A DNA stretch of 64,000 nt, taken from Anisakis pegreffii (taxonomy: Eukaryota > Nematoda > Chromadorea > Rhabditida > Anisakidae). Numbering within the stretch: position 1 is the stretch's first letter; every line of letters begins with the position of its first letter. The position numbers and the translations under genes were made by a program. The stretch covers positions 186,001 through 250,000 of the forward strand of contig JAPYMA010003041.1 of the NCBI GenBank assembly GCA_035041965.1, written 5' to 3'. The notes beneath the pieces are model-generated. The model had not been told where the DNA came from, did no database searches, and was given only the letters and a program-made list of their open reading frames with translations. Positions 1 to 11,418 of the stretch are shown here, in pieces.

Positions 1-104
1 CGATCAGAAACGAAACGAATAAATCGTCGGCGTTCGTAGCAATCAGTGAAAAGAAGAGAAGAGAAGGGGGAAAGAAATTATCTTTGTTGTGAAATTCACG
101 ACAC
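1..104. other. Left flank, no gene seen
   Basis: About 100 bases outside the inverted repeat of the following block. They have an A/G-rich stretch near 51-80 and no coding signal. The matching position beyond the right end of the block (after about 20,655) shows no similarity, so this looks like flanking DNA. Confidence 0.4.
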
Positions 105-580
105 AAGTTAGGCTTTCATTTACCGTTAGACTAAAGCTCAGCTTTATGACTGTATTTAAGTCAACGTTTACACTTGTTTTTTAAACTCACATTAACGATT
201 AAATTTGGTCTTATAAGGACCAAAATGCACCCATGTGTTTGTATTTAGCCCTCATATGGTTCTTTACTATTTAAGCATTTCTATTAAGAATTTCAAGTGT
301 ATCTATTTTGTTGCCATTGTTACTGTTTTTGTAGTTTTTACTGGTGGCTTTATGACAACAACAAATTTTAGAAATTAAGCACCGACTCAAATACTTTAGT
401 CATTCTTTCGTAATCGTGTGCTTTAGCTTTCAACGACAAATTACAGAAATAAACATTGCGCTGATCTCACATTACCTATTTTAAAATTACAACCACTTCA
501 TCGCCCGCGAGATAGCTTTCTTAGAATTGAAAAAACAAATTCAATTCCAACAATAAGACAGCCATCTCGCGAAACAATTC
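105..580. repeat. Outer left inverted arm of the repeat block (diverged)
   Basis: This stretch is the reverse complement, with clear divergence, of about 20,264-20,655 at the far end of the block. Recognisable matches include the words tatttaagtcaac and ctgatctcacattac. It is also a direct but diverged relative of the second subrepeat of the left arms (from about 1,141). Near its inner end, positions 508-575 form an imperfect hairpin bounded by cgcgagat and atctcgcg. It appears to be an older arm left outside the three newer units. Confidence 0.6.
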
Positions 581-1758
581 AGCAAATATTTACCAGTTTA
601 GCTAAAGTACACGACATCATCTTCTGACATATTGATTTCTGACTGTCCTTTCTTTCATGCCCTATCTCGACAACAGGCTCTCATCTGAATCTCTCATGCA
701 AAGCTTCTTATCTTATTATTGCCCCCATAATCACCGACGATGTATCTCGGTAAGGCATGGGTGATCTCCGCTCTAAATGTGCTTAAATAGAGCCAATACG
801 AAGAGCCACTTTCATTTTCTACTACCCATCATTATCACCGTCACTATCAGTCTTATCAGTATCACTATCAGTATCGCTCAACAGCAACAACACTAAACAC
901 TTCACGGCATTTTGCAGCAATTGTAAACTCGAAATGTTCCCTTCCAAACAAGCAGCAATGTCAGTCGTTGCTATTTTTATCGGTAATTTGATGCGGTTTT
1001 TTACTCTTGATTCATTTCGTCGTTCAGCCATACGCACCAACAGTTCACTGTTACAGGCCCACAGCCGGTGACATTGGGGTTGCAGACATGGCCGACAAAA
1101 CATCTCATTTAGTACTCTCTCAATCCGGATAGTCCTTAATTCTTTCGCCGTTGCTATTGTTATTGTCTTTGTCGTTTCCACTGGTAGTTTTATTAAAACA
1201 ACAAACTTCGCAAGTAAAATAAAGCACCAAACCGTACAGTTTAGTCACTCCTTCATAATCGTGTACTTTACCTTTCAACGACAAATCACGGAAATAAACA
1301 TTGCGCTTATCTCAAACTATCTATTTTGCAACTGCAATTATTTCGTTTTGACGTGATTTTGCAGCATCAAACAATTCAACTCTCAAGACTGAGCAAATAC
1401 AAACAAATTCAGCCTACAACACGTCATCTTCTAACACATTGATTTCTCTATTTGTCCATATCATTTATGCCTTATCGTGACAATACGTCCTCATCTGAAT
1501 CTCTTGTAAAAAGCACCTTATCTTCTTATCGTCCACCAATACTTTTCCACAAAATCTGGGAATGTTGCTCGCCGTCGACGAAACTGAAATAGAGAAGGCA
1601 CTCTCCTTCAAATTCAGATTTTTGGTTGTGAGTTCTGGCTAGGTGCAGATCTTCTGCGTTCGAGACTGTATGTCACTGCTCGAAATGAACGAGAGGTAAG
1701 GGAGCTAGAAAAATCTCGGCCCGTTTTGCTTTGTAAAACAACTTTTTAAACGATCCTC
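581..1758. repeat. Left inverted arm of unit A
   Basis: It pairs with the right arm 5100-6350 in inverted orientation; the inner limit is the shared word cgatcctc (gaggatcg on the other side). The arm holds two related subrepeats, at 581-1140 and 1141-1758. They share, for example, the run from atcatcttct through tctcatctgaatctct, and the subrepeat start also matches the outer arm at about 310. Arms made of tandem subrepeats are typical of foldback elements. Confidence 0.6.
822..1181 (-). pseudogene. Open frame inside the left arm, 119 aa in copy A
   Basis: The frame reads 119 codons here. The equivalent frames in units B (6,593-6,811) and C (14,629-14,847) keep only the last 72 codons open from a Met, because both carry TGA where copy A has TGT (Cys) in the word for MFCRPCLQPQ. 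The C-terminus is an acidic Ser-Asp-Thr repeat (SDTDSDTDKTD) that comes from a simple repeat. The right-arm versions are broken by many stops. It may be a relic of a protein once encoded in the arms, or an accidental frame. No family was recognised. Confidence 0.25.
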
Positions 1759-1816
1759 CGCTTTTCTTACAGGTATACACTTAAGCTTTCGCTTGGCTCA
1801 GGTATACACTTCAAGA

Positions 1817-2266
1817 TCAAACATTCAGTGTAATACAAGAAGATACATTCAAAAGAGCACTATTGATGATAACGAATTGACAAAGAATCGACATCGTAGT
1901 GATGAGCCATCCAGCAGATGACGGCGACGTAGACCGTCCAGACGATGACGGAGGCGTTGACCGTCCATCAGGTGACCGAGGCGTGAGCCGTGCAGCCGGT
2001 GACAAAGGCGTAGGGCGTCTAACGAATGACGGCGATACGGACTGTCCAGCAAATGACGGCGACGTGAACTGTCCAGTAGATGACGGAGACGTGAACCGTC
2101 CAGTGAATAACGGGAACGTGGACTGTCCATCAAATAAATGCTCACTGCATTCGGCTTTGAAATGCTTCACACAATCTGAGCTGACAAATGGCGCAAAATA
2201 GAGCGCCGTTTTATATATAAGCGCACACACGGCATCGGCAACATCATTCCCGCATGCACGCTCCAT
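1817..2266 (-). CDS. Hypothetical Ser/Pro/Thr-rich repeat protein, copy A
   Basis: A 149-aa frame with a unique N-terminal part (starts MERACGNDVADA, about 50 residues), then about eight 9-residue repeats of the type TSPSSAGRF, and a C-terminal hydrophobic tail (WLITTMSILCQFVIINSALL) ending in LNV. Start, tail and stop are shared with the frames in units B (212 aa) and C (194 aa); only the number of 27-bp repeats differs, always in frame. That is what selection on a repeat protein would give. However, a 27-bp repeat without stops leaves other frames open too, including an Asp-rich plus-strand frame at 1,899-2,201. No signal peptide is evident. Not recognised; a repeat-driven accidental frame is the main alternative. 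Confidence 0.3.
   Translation of the reverse strand: MERACGNDVADAVCALIYKTALYFAPFVSSDCVKHFKAECSEHLFDGQSTFPLFTGRFTSPSSTGQFTSPSFAGQSVSPSFVRRPTPLSPAARLTPRSPDGRSTPPSSSGRSTSPSSAGWLITTMSILCQFVIINSALLNVSSCITLNV
1914..2131. repeat. 27-bp GC-rich minisatellite, about 8 copies (unit A)
   Basis: Imperfect tandem repeats of a 27-bp unit of the form gatgacggcgacgtgaaccg followed by tccagca. It is much richer in G+C than its surroundings. The same array occurs in units B (about 15 copies) and C (about 13 copies). Confidence 0.85.
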
Positions 2267-2973
2267 TTCTTTTAACGCACATCGTGTTCTTGTTAAAGTA
2301 GTGCTTAAAAAATTTTGTAATCAGAAAATAAATGAAACAATGAACAGCAAACTATTTAACTCTTGTTCGCCTACGGCACGGTTGAACGCATTCGGGTGCC
2401 TCAAATGAGCGTGGAGCTCCCAACTGGATGCTTATATGTCCTGATAAATTTGAGCCTAGTTCGAGCAAATGTTAAAGGCTGAAAGCAAATGCTTATCGTT
2501 AGCAGCCACTTGAATTCGTTTTTTCTTTCCTTTCTTTCCACTTTATCCCATACCCGTCCGAGTTTTAAAACTGTCAGATTTTATACAGCCTAATTTTCAA
2601 TGCTGTTCCATTTAGCAGCTCCTGAAACTTTTTGCTCTTGCCTCTTCGCCTGACCCATATGCCACCGCGACCCCATCGTATGGTTGCAACTTCCAACCAA
2701 GCGGCTACCTTAGCTCGTCCTCATGAAATTCATTTACCCCGTCGACTAACGAAAAGAATTTTGGTCAGATCTCTCACAGGGAGGGCATAATAAGTTGACT
2801 AGTGGCGGCAACGCAAGTATTTGACTGGAAGTAAACTCAGTAGGAGATTTACAAACGATTTTATGGTAGAATTAAAGTAAATTACTTGCAAATATCATCA
2901 GGGTACATTTCGTGCGTTAGTGTTTTGCAGAAATCCAGTTGTTTCTCGAATGTTTCATTCTTTCTAACATCAG

Positions 2974-3131
2974 CTAAACACTGCTCATTCGCTTGAAAAA
3001 CTGAAAAAAGAAAAGAACAAACTATGAAATGTCAACAAATTACATAATTTTCCGAATAGTCTACCGACGGGCAATTCGACTGACGGAAATGCTCAAGCGT
3101 TGGAAGCTTACATTGCAGAGATTTTCAATCG
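2974..3131 (+). pseudogene. Exon-like block, plus strand, copy A (broken)
   Basis: It is bounded by a splice acceptor (aacatcag at 2,966-2,973) and a donor (gtgaag at 3,132) and is 158 nt long, exactly as in units B (8,923-9,080) and C (16,915-17,072). In B and C it translates without a stop, starting LNTAHSLEKLKKEKNKLW and ending ALEAYIAEIFNR. Copy A has TGA in place of the Trp codon in NKLW, so it is dead as a coding exon here. The family was not recognised. Same-length exons flanked by splice sites suggest a piece of a host gene carried in the loop. Confidence 0.4.
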
Positions 3132-3501
3132 GTGAAGAGCTGTTAATTTATTTAAAACTGACAGCTGAAAAATCAAAAAGAACAGCGAAAAGATGTGGGC
3201 TTGGGAGTGGCCCGAGTTGGCCGGAAGTTTGGTAAGCAATGCAAAATTTCGACATGAATAAGACAGTTAATATGTCATCAGCGCCATGGTCAGCTAGATG
3301 TACTAATCCAGTGGTGCTAATTACTAATCTGAGTTAGATGCAATGCATACAGTAGTTGAAGTGACCTAAATGAAATGATAGAGGCATGATTAGCGCATGC
3401 GATCTCCACCACTCCATCGCACCTAGGCGCCGACGACCTCAGCAGATACGGGATGAGGGATCGGCTCAAGATCCAAAAACAGCCCTTCTTCTTCTTCTTA
3501 C

Positions 3502-5056
3502 CTTTGTAACCCTCACCACACATATACTCTAACTCTCCAAAGTGATAGAGGTATTGATAACCATCTCTGAACCTGGCAGTCAACACCAGGAACAATCGTA
3601 AGTTCAGGCAATCGCTCATCGGGAGTGCACCGATGCTTTCTCTGATACACTCGTGCAAGTTATTGTACGGCCTGCAAAAGAGTTCCATGTTCTCTACGTC
3701 AACGAGCATTCATTAATGCGTGACTGTGGAATGTTTGATGTGTGTAAAGCTATGGATTTATTCGGTTATTTCAGTTACAGTCGTTGTGTATTAATGATTC
3801 GGAAGGATTTTTTGTTGATTGCAGCTGTCATTTGTTTTCAACATCTGCTCCGAGTGATCATTGCTGGCAAGTTCCTTCGATTAGTGTCAACAGATTTTTG
3901 GTATGGTTCATTTCGAGTCACTCTCCCTCTCCCAGCTCGTAATGAACTATTAGAAGTAATTGCTGAGAAAATTCGATGAAATTCTCATACATCGATTGAG
4001 AGCGATGCAATCACTGGCTGAGAAACTTCGTATGATGGAGTGATGCGGGATGAACTCATTCCCGAATGGTCGATTAGTGACTGTCATATGTAATGAATTG
4101 CCTTCTGGCATGATGCTGCGAGTGATAGGAGGAATGGAAAAAGTTTAGAAAGTTAGCATTGAGTATACTTTTTTCGAGCTTCTTGCAAAATTTTGTAATA
4201 ATTCATTGAAAATGTTTCTTTGACATATGAACAGTTCGTGCATCCGCACGAGTCTTACAGAACGAGAACGTGTGGTAGCCGTCATAAGCAGCAAGAACAT
4301 GCAGTACGACGGTTACAAACCCGCATGTCGTCTTTACAGAATCGTAGAAAGGTTCCAGTGCCTCAGTGAAATTGGAGATGGGTGGTAGTTTTCCAGATAT
4401 GTCGACATCGAGGTCATATGCTTGCAAATAGCTACGATAACATTCCCGAACGACCTGCAGTTACACATCATTGAAAAACTATTTTCGTTGTGCTATAAAC
4501 TTCAATTTGCTTGCATTCGGTTTAGAAACGAACTGAACAAATATTCGATGTTCAAAAATACCGATAAATAATTATAAATAAATATCATTCAGGAGTAACG
4601 TGTGCTTGCTTCGATATTCTTCAACCATTCCGTTTAATTATGTGATACTCTTTTTGTGTGTTCGTAAACAATGTGATTGGTTTTGGGTGGAACGATACCA
4701 ACGAAAGAGTCTTCTATCCACCACCCCCCCCTCCCTCCCCCTCGTTGCACCTAATGGGAGATAGAACTGTCGATGAGCATGTGATTCCCGGTAGCCTCGT
4801 TCATTCCGCTCTCAAAACGTTGCAACCAGATGTCCGTATAAACTCACTGGAAGTTTCTCACTAAAATTTCTAAAATTTTTTCTCTTAATTTTCTAAAATT
4901 TCTCCATCCTTCGCTCACCTTGGTTATATTAGCTTGACAAAGCGTTCGTGCCAATATTCCGTTGTCGTTATGCACAGCAGAAAGATGTTGTAATATTGAG
5001 CTGTTGGTGGCAGTCATGAACTCGTTCAAACCGTTCGAGGCAATAGGTATGTTGAA
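3502..5056 (-). pseudogene. Captured gene fragment, three exon-like blocks, copy A
   Basis: Reading on the minus strand, block 1 is 5,056-4,919 (138 nt; acceptor cacccag, donor gtgagc; FNIPIASNGLNEFMTATNSS and on). Block 2 starts at 4,454 after an acceptor ctgcag (VVRECYRSYLQAYDLDVDIS and on, to about 4,230). Block 3 is 3,671-3,502 (170 nt; acceptor cttttgcag, donor gtaaga; PYNNLHECIRESIGALPMSD to GEGYKG). Blocks 1 and 3 have identical lengths and splice signals in all three units. Block 2 has no convincing donor, so the piece may be incomplete or dead. I do not recognise the family; the composition looks like a globular intracellular protein. Confidence 0.45.
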
Positions 5057-5099
5057 CTGGGTGCTTGAGACTAGAGAGAGCAGTACTGAAAAAGAAGAA

Positions 5100-6350
5100 G
5101 AGGATCGTTATATAAAATTCATTATACAAAGCAAAATGGGCCGTGATCTTTCTAGCTCTCTTACCTCTCGTTCATTTCGAGCAATGACATACACAGAAGA
5201 TGTGCACCTAGCCAGAACTCACAACGAAAAATTGAAAGTAGGAGGATGATACCTCTCTGTTTCAGTTTCGTCAACGGCCAGCAACATTCCCAGATATTGT
5301 GGAAAATTATGGGTGGACGATAACAAGATAAGATGGTTTTTGCAAGAGGTTCGGATGAGGACGTATTGTCACGATAAGGCATAAATGATATGGACAAATA
5401 GAGAAACCGATGTGTTATAAGATGACGTGTAGCAGGCTGAATTTGTTAGTTTTTGCTCAGTTTTATTGTGAGAGTTGAATTCTTTGTTGATGCAAAATCA
5501 TGTCGAAATGAAATAATTATAATTGCAAAATAGATAGTTTGGGATAAGCGCAATGTTTCTTCCCGTGATTTGTCGTTGAAAACTGAAGTGCACGATTGCG
5601 GAAGAATGACTAAACTGTACCATTTGGTGCATTACTAACGAAGTTTGTTGTGAAAATAAAACCACCAGTGGAAACGACAACGACAATAACATTATAGCTA
5701 CGGCGAAAGAGCGAAGGACTATCTGGATTGAACGAGAGAGAAGGATTGAGAGACAGGGACTAATTGAAAAGTTTTGACGGCCATATTTGTAACCCCAAAG
5801 CTCTGTGCTCCTGGCTATGGACCTGGAATAATTAATTATTGGTACGTTTGGGTCAAAGGCGGAATGAGTAAAGAGTGAAAAACCGCATCAATTTACCGAA
5901 CAAAATAGTAGCGACTGATACTGGTGTTGGTTTGGAAGGGAACATTTCAAGTTTACAACTGCTGCGAAATACCGTGAAGCTTTTCAGTGTTGTTGTTGAT
6001 CGATACTGATTGCTGTACTGATAAGAGTGATAACAATATGCAACAGAAAATGAATGTGCCGCTTCGAAGTGACTCTATTTAAGCGCATTCAGAGCGGAGA
6101 TCGCCCACTCCTTACCGAGATATATTGTGGGTAATTAGAAGATAAGAAGCATTCTACTAGAGGTTCTGATGAGGGCGTGTCGTGAAAATAGGCCACAAAA
6201 TAGGGCATATGGACAAACAGAGAAACCAATATGTTAGAAGATGACGTGTAGTAGGCTTAATTTCCATGTAACTGTTGAATTGTTTTGCAAAACTCAGAGA
6301 TGATTTGTTTTCTGAAGCAAAATCACACCATAATGAACTAACTGTAATTC
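5100..6350. repeat. Right inverted arm of unit A
   Basis: Reverse complement of the left arms. For example, the minus-strand frame at 5,161-5,397 (MSISFMPYRDNTSSSE and on) is nearly the same as the plus-strand frame at 7,223-7,459 in the left arm of unit B. The outer end joins unit B in the sequence taactgtaattcagcaaata at about 6,340-6,357. Confidence 0.65.
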
Positions 6351-7518
6351 AGCAAATATTTACAAGTTTAGCTAAAGTACGCGACATCATCTTCTAGCAT
6401 ATTGATTTCTAATTGTTCATTTCTTTAATGCCCTACCCCGACAACAGGCTCTCATCTGAATCTCTCATGCAAAGCTTCTTATCTTATTATTGCCGCCATA
6501 ATCACCAACGATGTATCTCGGTAAGGCATGGGTGATCTCCGCTCTGAATGTGCTTAAATAGGGCCAATACGAAGAGCCACTTTCATTTTCTACTACCCAT
6601 CATTATCACCGTCATTATCAGTCTTATCAGTATCACTATCAGTATCGCTCAACAGCAACAACACTAAATACTTCACGGCATTTTGCAGCAACTCTACACT
6701 CGAAATGTTCCCTTCCAAACCAGCAGCAATGTCAGTCGTTGCTATTTTTATCGGTAATTTGATGCGGTTTTTTACTCTTGATTCATTTCGTCGTTCAGCC
6801 ATACGCACCAACAGTTCACTGTTCCAGGCCCACAGCCGGTGACATTGGGGTTGCAGACACGGCCGTCAAAACATCTCATTTAGTCCTCTCTCAATCCGGA
6901 TAGTCCTTAATTCTTTCGCCGTTGCTATTGTTATTGTCTTTGCCGTTTCCACTGGTAGTTTTATTAAAACAACAAACTTCGCAAATAAAATAAGGCACCA
7001 AACCGTAGAGTTTAGTCACTCTTTCATAATCGTGTACTTTACCTTTCAACGACAAATCACGGAAATAAACATTGCTCTTATCTCAAACTATCTATTTTGC
7101 AATTACAATTATTTCGTTTTGACGTGATTTTGCAGCATCAAACAATTCAACTCTCAAGATTGAGCAAATACAAACAAATTCAGCCTACAAAACGTCATCC
7201 TCTAACACATTGATTTCTCTATTTGTCCATATCATTTATGCCTTATCGTGACAATACGTCCTCATCTGAATCTCTTGTAAAAAGCACCTTATCTTCTTAT
7301 CGTCCACCAATACTTTTCCACAAAATCTGGGAATGTTGCTCGTCGTTGACGAAACTGAAACAGAGAGGTACCATCCTCCTACTTTCAATTTTTCGTTGTG
7401 AGTTCTGGCTAGGTGCAGATCTTCTGTGTATGTCATTGTTCCAAATGAACGAGAGGTAAGGGAACTAGAAAAATCACGCCCCGTTTTGCTTTGTAAAACA
7501 ACTTTTTAAACGATCCTC
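6351..7518. repeat. Left inverted arm of unit B
   Basis: Direct copy of the arms at 581-1758 and 14,387-15,554, and inverted copy of the right arms. Two subrepeats start at about 6,351 and 6,915. The arm contains the conserved frame at 6,593-6,811 (minus) and the frame at 7,223-7,459 (plus), both probably accidental. Confidence 0.65.
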
Positions 7519-7576
7519 CGCTCGTCTCACAGGTATACACTAAAGCTTTCGCTTGGCTCAGGTATACACTTCAACA

Positions 7577-8215
7577 TTAAACATTCAGTGTAATACAAGA
7601 AGATACATTCAAAAGAGCACTATTGATGATAACGAATTGACAAAGAATCGACATCGTAGTGATGAGCCATCCAGCAGATGACGGCGACGTCGATCGTCCA
7701 GACGATGGCGAAGGCGTTGACCGTCCATCAGGTGACCGAGGCGTGAGCCGTGCAGCCGGTGACCGAGGCGTGGGCCGTGCAGCCGGTGACAAAGGCGTGG
7801 GGCGTCTAACGAATGACGGCGATACGGACTGTCCAGCAGTTGACGGCGATGTGAACTGTCCACTAGATGACGCAGACGTGAATCGTCCCTCAGGTGACAG
7901 AGGCGTGGGCCGTCCAGCTGGTGACAGAGGCGTAGACCGTCCAGCAGATGACGGCGAAGTGGGCCTTCCAACGAATGACGGCGATATGGACTGTCCAGCA
8001 AATGACGGCGACGTGAACTTTTCAGTAGATAACGGAGACGTGAACCGTCCAGTGAATAACGGGGACGTGGACTGTCCATCATATAAATGCTCACTGCATT
8101 CGGCTTTGAAATGCTTCGCACAATTTGAGGTGATTAATGGCGCAAAATAGAGCGCCGTATTATATATAAGCTCACACAAGGCATCGGCAACATCATTCCC
8201 GCATGCACGCTCCAT
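7577..8215 (-). CDS. Hypothetical Ser/Pro/Thr-rich repeat protein, copy B
   Basis: A 212-aa frame with the same start (MERACGNDVADA) and same hydrophobic tail as the frames in units A and C, but with about 15 copies of the 9-residue Ser/Pro-rich repeat. In the unique N-terminal part B and C agree with each other against A (LCELIYNTALYFAPLITSNC). A TATA-like word (tatatataag at 8,162-8,171) lies inside its 5' end but would serve the other strand. Overlapping frames on both strands are open through the repeat, so coding is not proven. No known family. Confidence 0.3.
   Translation of the reverse strand: MERACGNDVADALCELIYNTALYFAPLITSNCAKHFKAECSEHLYDGQSTSPLFTGRFTSPLSTEKFTSPSFAGQSISPSFVGRPTSPSSAGRSTPLSPAGRPTPLSPEGRFTSASSSGQFTSPSTAGQSVSPSFVRRPTPLSPAARPTPRSPAARLTPRSPDGRSTPSPSSGRSTSPSSAGWLITTMSILCQFVIINSALLNVSSCITLNV
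7674..8081. repeat. 27-bp GC-rich minisatellite, about 15 copies (unit B)
   Basis: Same 27-bp unit as at 1,914-2,131, expanded. Two variants can be told apart: gatgacggcgacgtgaactg and gtgacagaggcgtgggccgt, each followed by tccag. The array length differs from the other units in whole 27-bp steps. Confidence 0.85.
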
Positions 8216-8922
8216 TTCTTTTAACGCACATCGTGTTCTTGTTAAAGTAGTGCTGAAAAAATTCTGTAATCAGAAAATAAATGAAACAATGAACAGCAAA
8301 CTATTTAACTCTTGTTCGCCTACAGCACGGTTGAACGTATTCGGGTGCCTCAAATGAGCGTGGAGCCCCCAACTGGATGCTTGTATGTCATGATAAATTT
8401 CAGCCTAGTTCGAGCAAATGTTAAAGGATGAAAGCAAATGCTTATCGTTAGCAGCCACTTGAATGCGTTTTTTCTTTCCTTTTTTTCTACTTTATCCCAT
8501 ACCCGTCCGAGTTTTAAAACCGCCAGATTTTATACAGCCTAATTTTCAATGCTGTTCCATTTAGCAGCTCCTGAAACTTTTTGCTCTTGCCTCTTTGCCT
8601 GACCCATATGCCACCGCGACCCCATCGTATGGTTGCAACTTGCAACCAAGCGACTACCTTAGCTCGTCCTCATGAAATTCATTTACCCCATCGACTAACG
8701 AAAAGAATTTTGTTCAGATCTCTCACAGGGAGGGCATAATAAGTTGACTAGTGGCGGCAACGCAAGTATTTGAGCGGAAGTAAACTCGATAGGAGATTTA
8801 CAAACGATTTTATGGTAGAATTAAAGTAAATTACTTGCAAATATCTGCAGGGTTCATTCCGTGCGTTTGTGCTTTGCAGAAATCCACTTGTTTCTCCATT
8901 GTTTCATTCTTTTCACTTTCAG

Positions 8923-9080
8923 CTAAACACTGCTCATTCGCTTGAAAAACTGAAAAAAGAAAAGAACAAACTATGGAATGTCAACAAATTACATAATTTT
9001 CCGAATAGTCTATCGACGGGCAATTCGACTGACGGAAATGCTCAAGCGTTGGAAGCTTACATTGCAGAGATTTTCAATCG
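8923..9080 (+). pseudogene. Exon-like block, plus strand, copy B (open)
   Basis: A 158-nt block after the acceptor cactttcag and before the donor gtgaac. It reads without stops from LNTAHSLEKLKKEKNKLW to EAYIAEIFNR. The N-terminal half is Lys/Glu-rich and could form a helix. It is intact here and in C, and broken by a TGA in A. No partner exon was found on this strand within the loop, so it is probably a carried fragment and not a working gene. Not recognised. Confidence 0.4.
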
Positions 9081-9450
9081 GTGAACAGCTGTTAATTTTT
9101 TTTAAATTGACAGCTGAAAAATCAAAAAGAATAGCGAAAAGATGTGGGCTTGGGAGTGGCCCGAGTTGGCCGGAAGTTTGGTAAGCAATGCAAAATTTCG
9201 ACATGGTTAAGACAGCTAATATGTCACCAGCGCCATGGTCAGCTAGATGTACTAATCCAGTGGTGCTAATTACTAATCTGAGTTAGATGCAATGCATACA
9301 GTAATTGAAGTGACCTAAATGAAATGATAGAGGCATGATTAGCGCATGCGATCTCCACCACTCCATCGCACCTAGGCGCCTACGACCTCAGCAGATACGG
9401 GATGAGGGATCGGCTCAAGATCCAAAAACAGCCCTTCCTCTTCTTCTTAC

Positions 9451-10850
9451 CTTTGTAACCCTCACCACACATATACTCAAGCTCTCCAAAGCGATAGAGG
9501 TATGTATAACCATCATTGAACCTGGCAGTCAACGCCAGGAACAATCGTAAGTTCAGGCAATCTCTCATCGGGAATGCACCGATGCTTTCTCTGATACACT
9601 CGTGCAAGTCATTGTACAGCCTGCAAAAGAGTTCCATGTTCTTTACGGTAACGAGCATTCATTATTGCGTGACTGTGGAATGTTTGATGTGTGTAAAGCT
9701 ATGGATTTATTCGGTTATTTCAATTACAGTCGTTGTATATTAATGATTCCGAAGGATTTTTTGTTGATTGCAGCTGTCGTTTGTTTTCAACATCTGCTCC
9801 GAGTGATCATTGCTGGCAAGTTCCTTCGATTAGTGTCAACAGACTTTTGGTATGGTTCATTTCGAGTCACTCTCCCTCTCACAGCTCGTAATGAAATACT
9901 AGAAGTAATTGCTGAGTAAATTCGATGAAATTCTCATACATCGATTGAGAGCGATGCAATCACTGGCTGAGAAACTTCAACACCTCAACATTGAAACACC
10001 TCAACATTGAATGTCATGTGTTATAAATTGCCTTCTGGCATGAAGCTGCGAGTGATAGGAGGAATGGAAAAAGTTTAGAAAGTTAGCATTGAGTATACTT
10101 TTTTCGAGCTTCTTGCAAAATTTTGTAACAATTCTTTTGAAATGTTTCTTTGACACATGAACAGTTCGTGCATCCGCACGAGTCTTACAGAATGAGAACG
10201 TGTGGTAGCTGTCATAAGCAGCAAGAACATGCAGTACGACGGTTACAAACCTGCATGTCCTCTTTACAGATTCGTATAAAGGTTCCAGTGCCTCAGTGAA
10301 ATTGGAGATGGGTGGTAGTTTTCCAGATATGTCGACATCGAGGTCATATGCTTGCAAATAGCTACGATAACATTCCCGAACGACCTGCAGTTACACATCA
10401 TTGAAAAACTATTTTCGTTGTGCTATAAACTTCAATTTGCTTACATTCGGTTTAGAAACGAACTGAACAAATATTCGATGTTCAAAAATACCGATAAATA
10501 ATTATAAATAAATATCATTCAGGAGTAACGTGTGCTTGCTTCGATATTCTTCAACCATTCCGTTTAATTATGTGATACTCTTTTTGTGTGTTCGTAAACA
10601 ATGTGATTGGTTTTGGGTGGAACGATACCAAAGAAAGAGTCTTCTATCCACCACCCCCCCCTTCTATCCACCTTTCTCTTAATTTTCTAAAATTTCTACA
10701 TCCTTCGCTCACCTTGGTTATATTAGCTTGACAGAGCATTCTTGCCAATATTCCGTTGTCGTTATGCACAGCAGAAAGATGTTGTAATATTGAGCTGTTG
10801 GTGGCAGTCATGAACTCGTTCAAACCGTTCGAGACAATAGGTATGTCGAA
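9451..10850 (-). pseudogene. Captured gene fragment, three exon-like blocks, copy B
   Basis: Same arrangement as in unit A: block 1 at 10,850-10,713 (138 nt), block 2 from 10,384 (open to about 10,001, ending past FHSSYHSQLHARRQFIT), block 3 at 9,620-9,451 (170 nt, ending GEGYKG before gtaag). In block 2, B and C read through where A has a stop after KKHFQ. Acceptors and donors are preserved. Which protein family donated these exons is unknown to me; they share strand and order, so they probably come from one gene. Confidence 0.45.
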
Positions 10851-11403
10851 CTGGGTGCCTGAGACTAGAGAGAGCAGTACTGAAAAAGAAGAAGAGGATC
10901 GTTATATAAAATTCATTATACAAAGCAAAATGGGCCGTGATCTTTCTAGCTCTCTTACCTCTCGTTCATTTCGAGCCGTGACATACAGTCTTGAACGCAG
11001 AAGGTCTGCACCTAGCCAGAACTCACAACCAAAAATATGAATTAGAAGGAGGGTGCCTTCTATATTTCAGTTTCGTCTTATTGGTGGACGATAACAAGAT
11101 CAGATGCTTTTTACAAGAGGTTCAGATGGGGACGTATCATCAGGATGCGGCATAAATGATATGGACAAATAGAGAAACCAATGTCTTATAAGATGACGTG
11201 TAGCAGGCTGAACTTGTTATTTTTTGCTCAATTTTATTGTGAGAGTTGAATTCTTTGCTGATGCAAAACCATGTCGAAACGAAATAATTATAACTGCAAA
11301 ATAGATAGTTTGGGATAAGCGCAATGTTTCCTCCCGTTATTTGTCGTTGAAAGCTGAAGTGCACGATTACGGAAGAATGACTAAACTGTACCATTTGGTG
11401 CAT

Positions 11404-11418
11404 TATTTCCGAAGTTCA
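11404..11418. repeat. 15-bp target-site duplication, left copy
   Basis: The word tatttccgaagttca occurs at 11,404-11,418 and again at 13,669-13,683, exactly flanking the RTE insertion. Unit C has a single copy of this site, differing near its end. Confidence 0.85.

Larger units (their letters stand above)
581..6350. mobile_element. Foldback-like repeat unit A
   Basis: First of three tandem copies of a unit of about 5.77 kb. The layout is left arm 581-1758, loop 1759-5099, right arm 5100-6350, with the right arm the reverse complement of the left arms. The word agcaaatatttac opens the unit at 581 and recurs at 6351 (unit B) and, with one change, at 14,387 (unit C). The loop has a 27-bp minisatellite, an exon-like block on the plus strand and three on the minus strand. 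No transposase was recognised. Long, internally repetitive arms around a loop are the layout of foldback elements; a Pack-type TIR element that captured gene pieces, or a segmental duplication, are alternatives. Copy A has the shortest minisatellite and a stop in its plus-strand exon. Confidence 0.6.

Noticed and set aside
3653..3979. Plus-strand frame of 108 aa conserved in all three units (also 9,602-9,919 and 17,496-17,822)
   Set aside because: Overlaps the acceptor end of the minus-strand 170-nt exon and its intron; conservation follows from unit duplication and no splice or family evidence supports it.
7223..7459. 78-aa frame (MSISFMPYRD and on) seen in several arms
   Set aside because: Present in every arm by inverted duplication; no family resemblance and several copies are interrupted.
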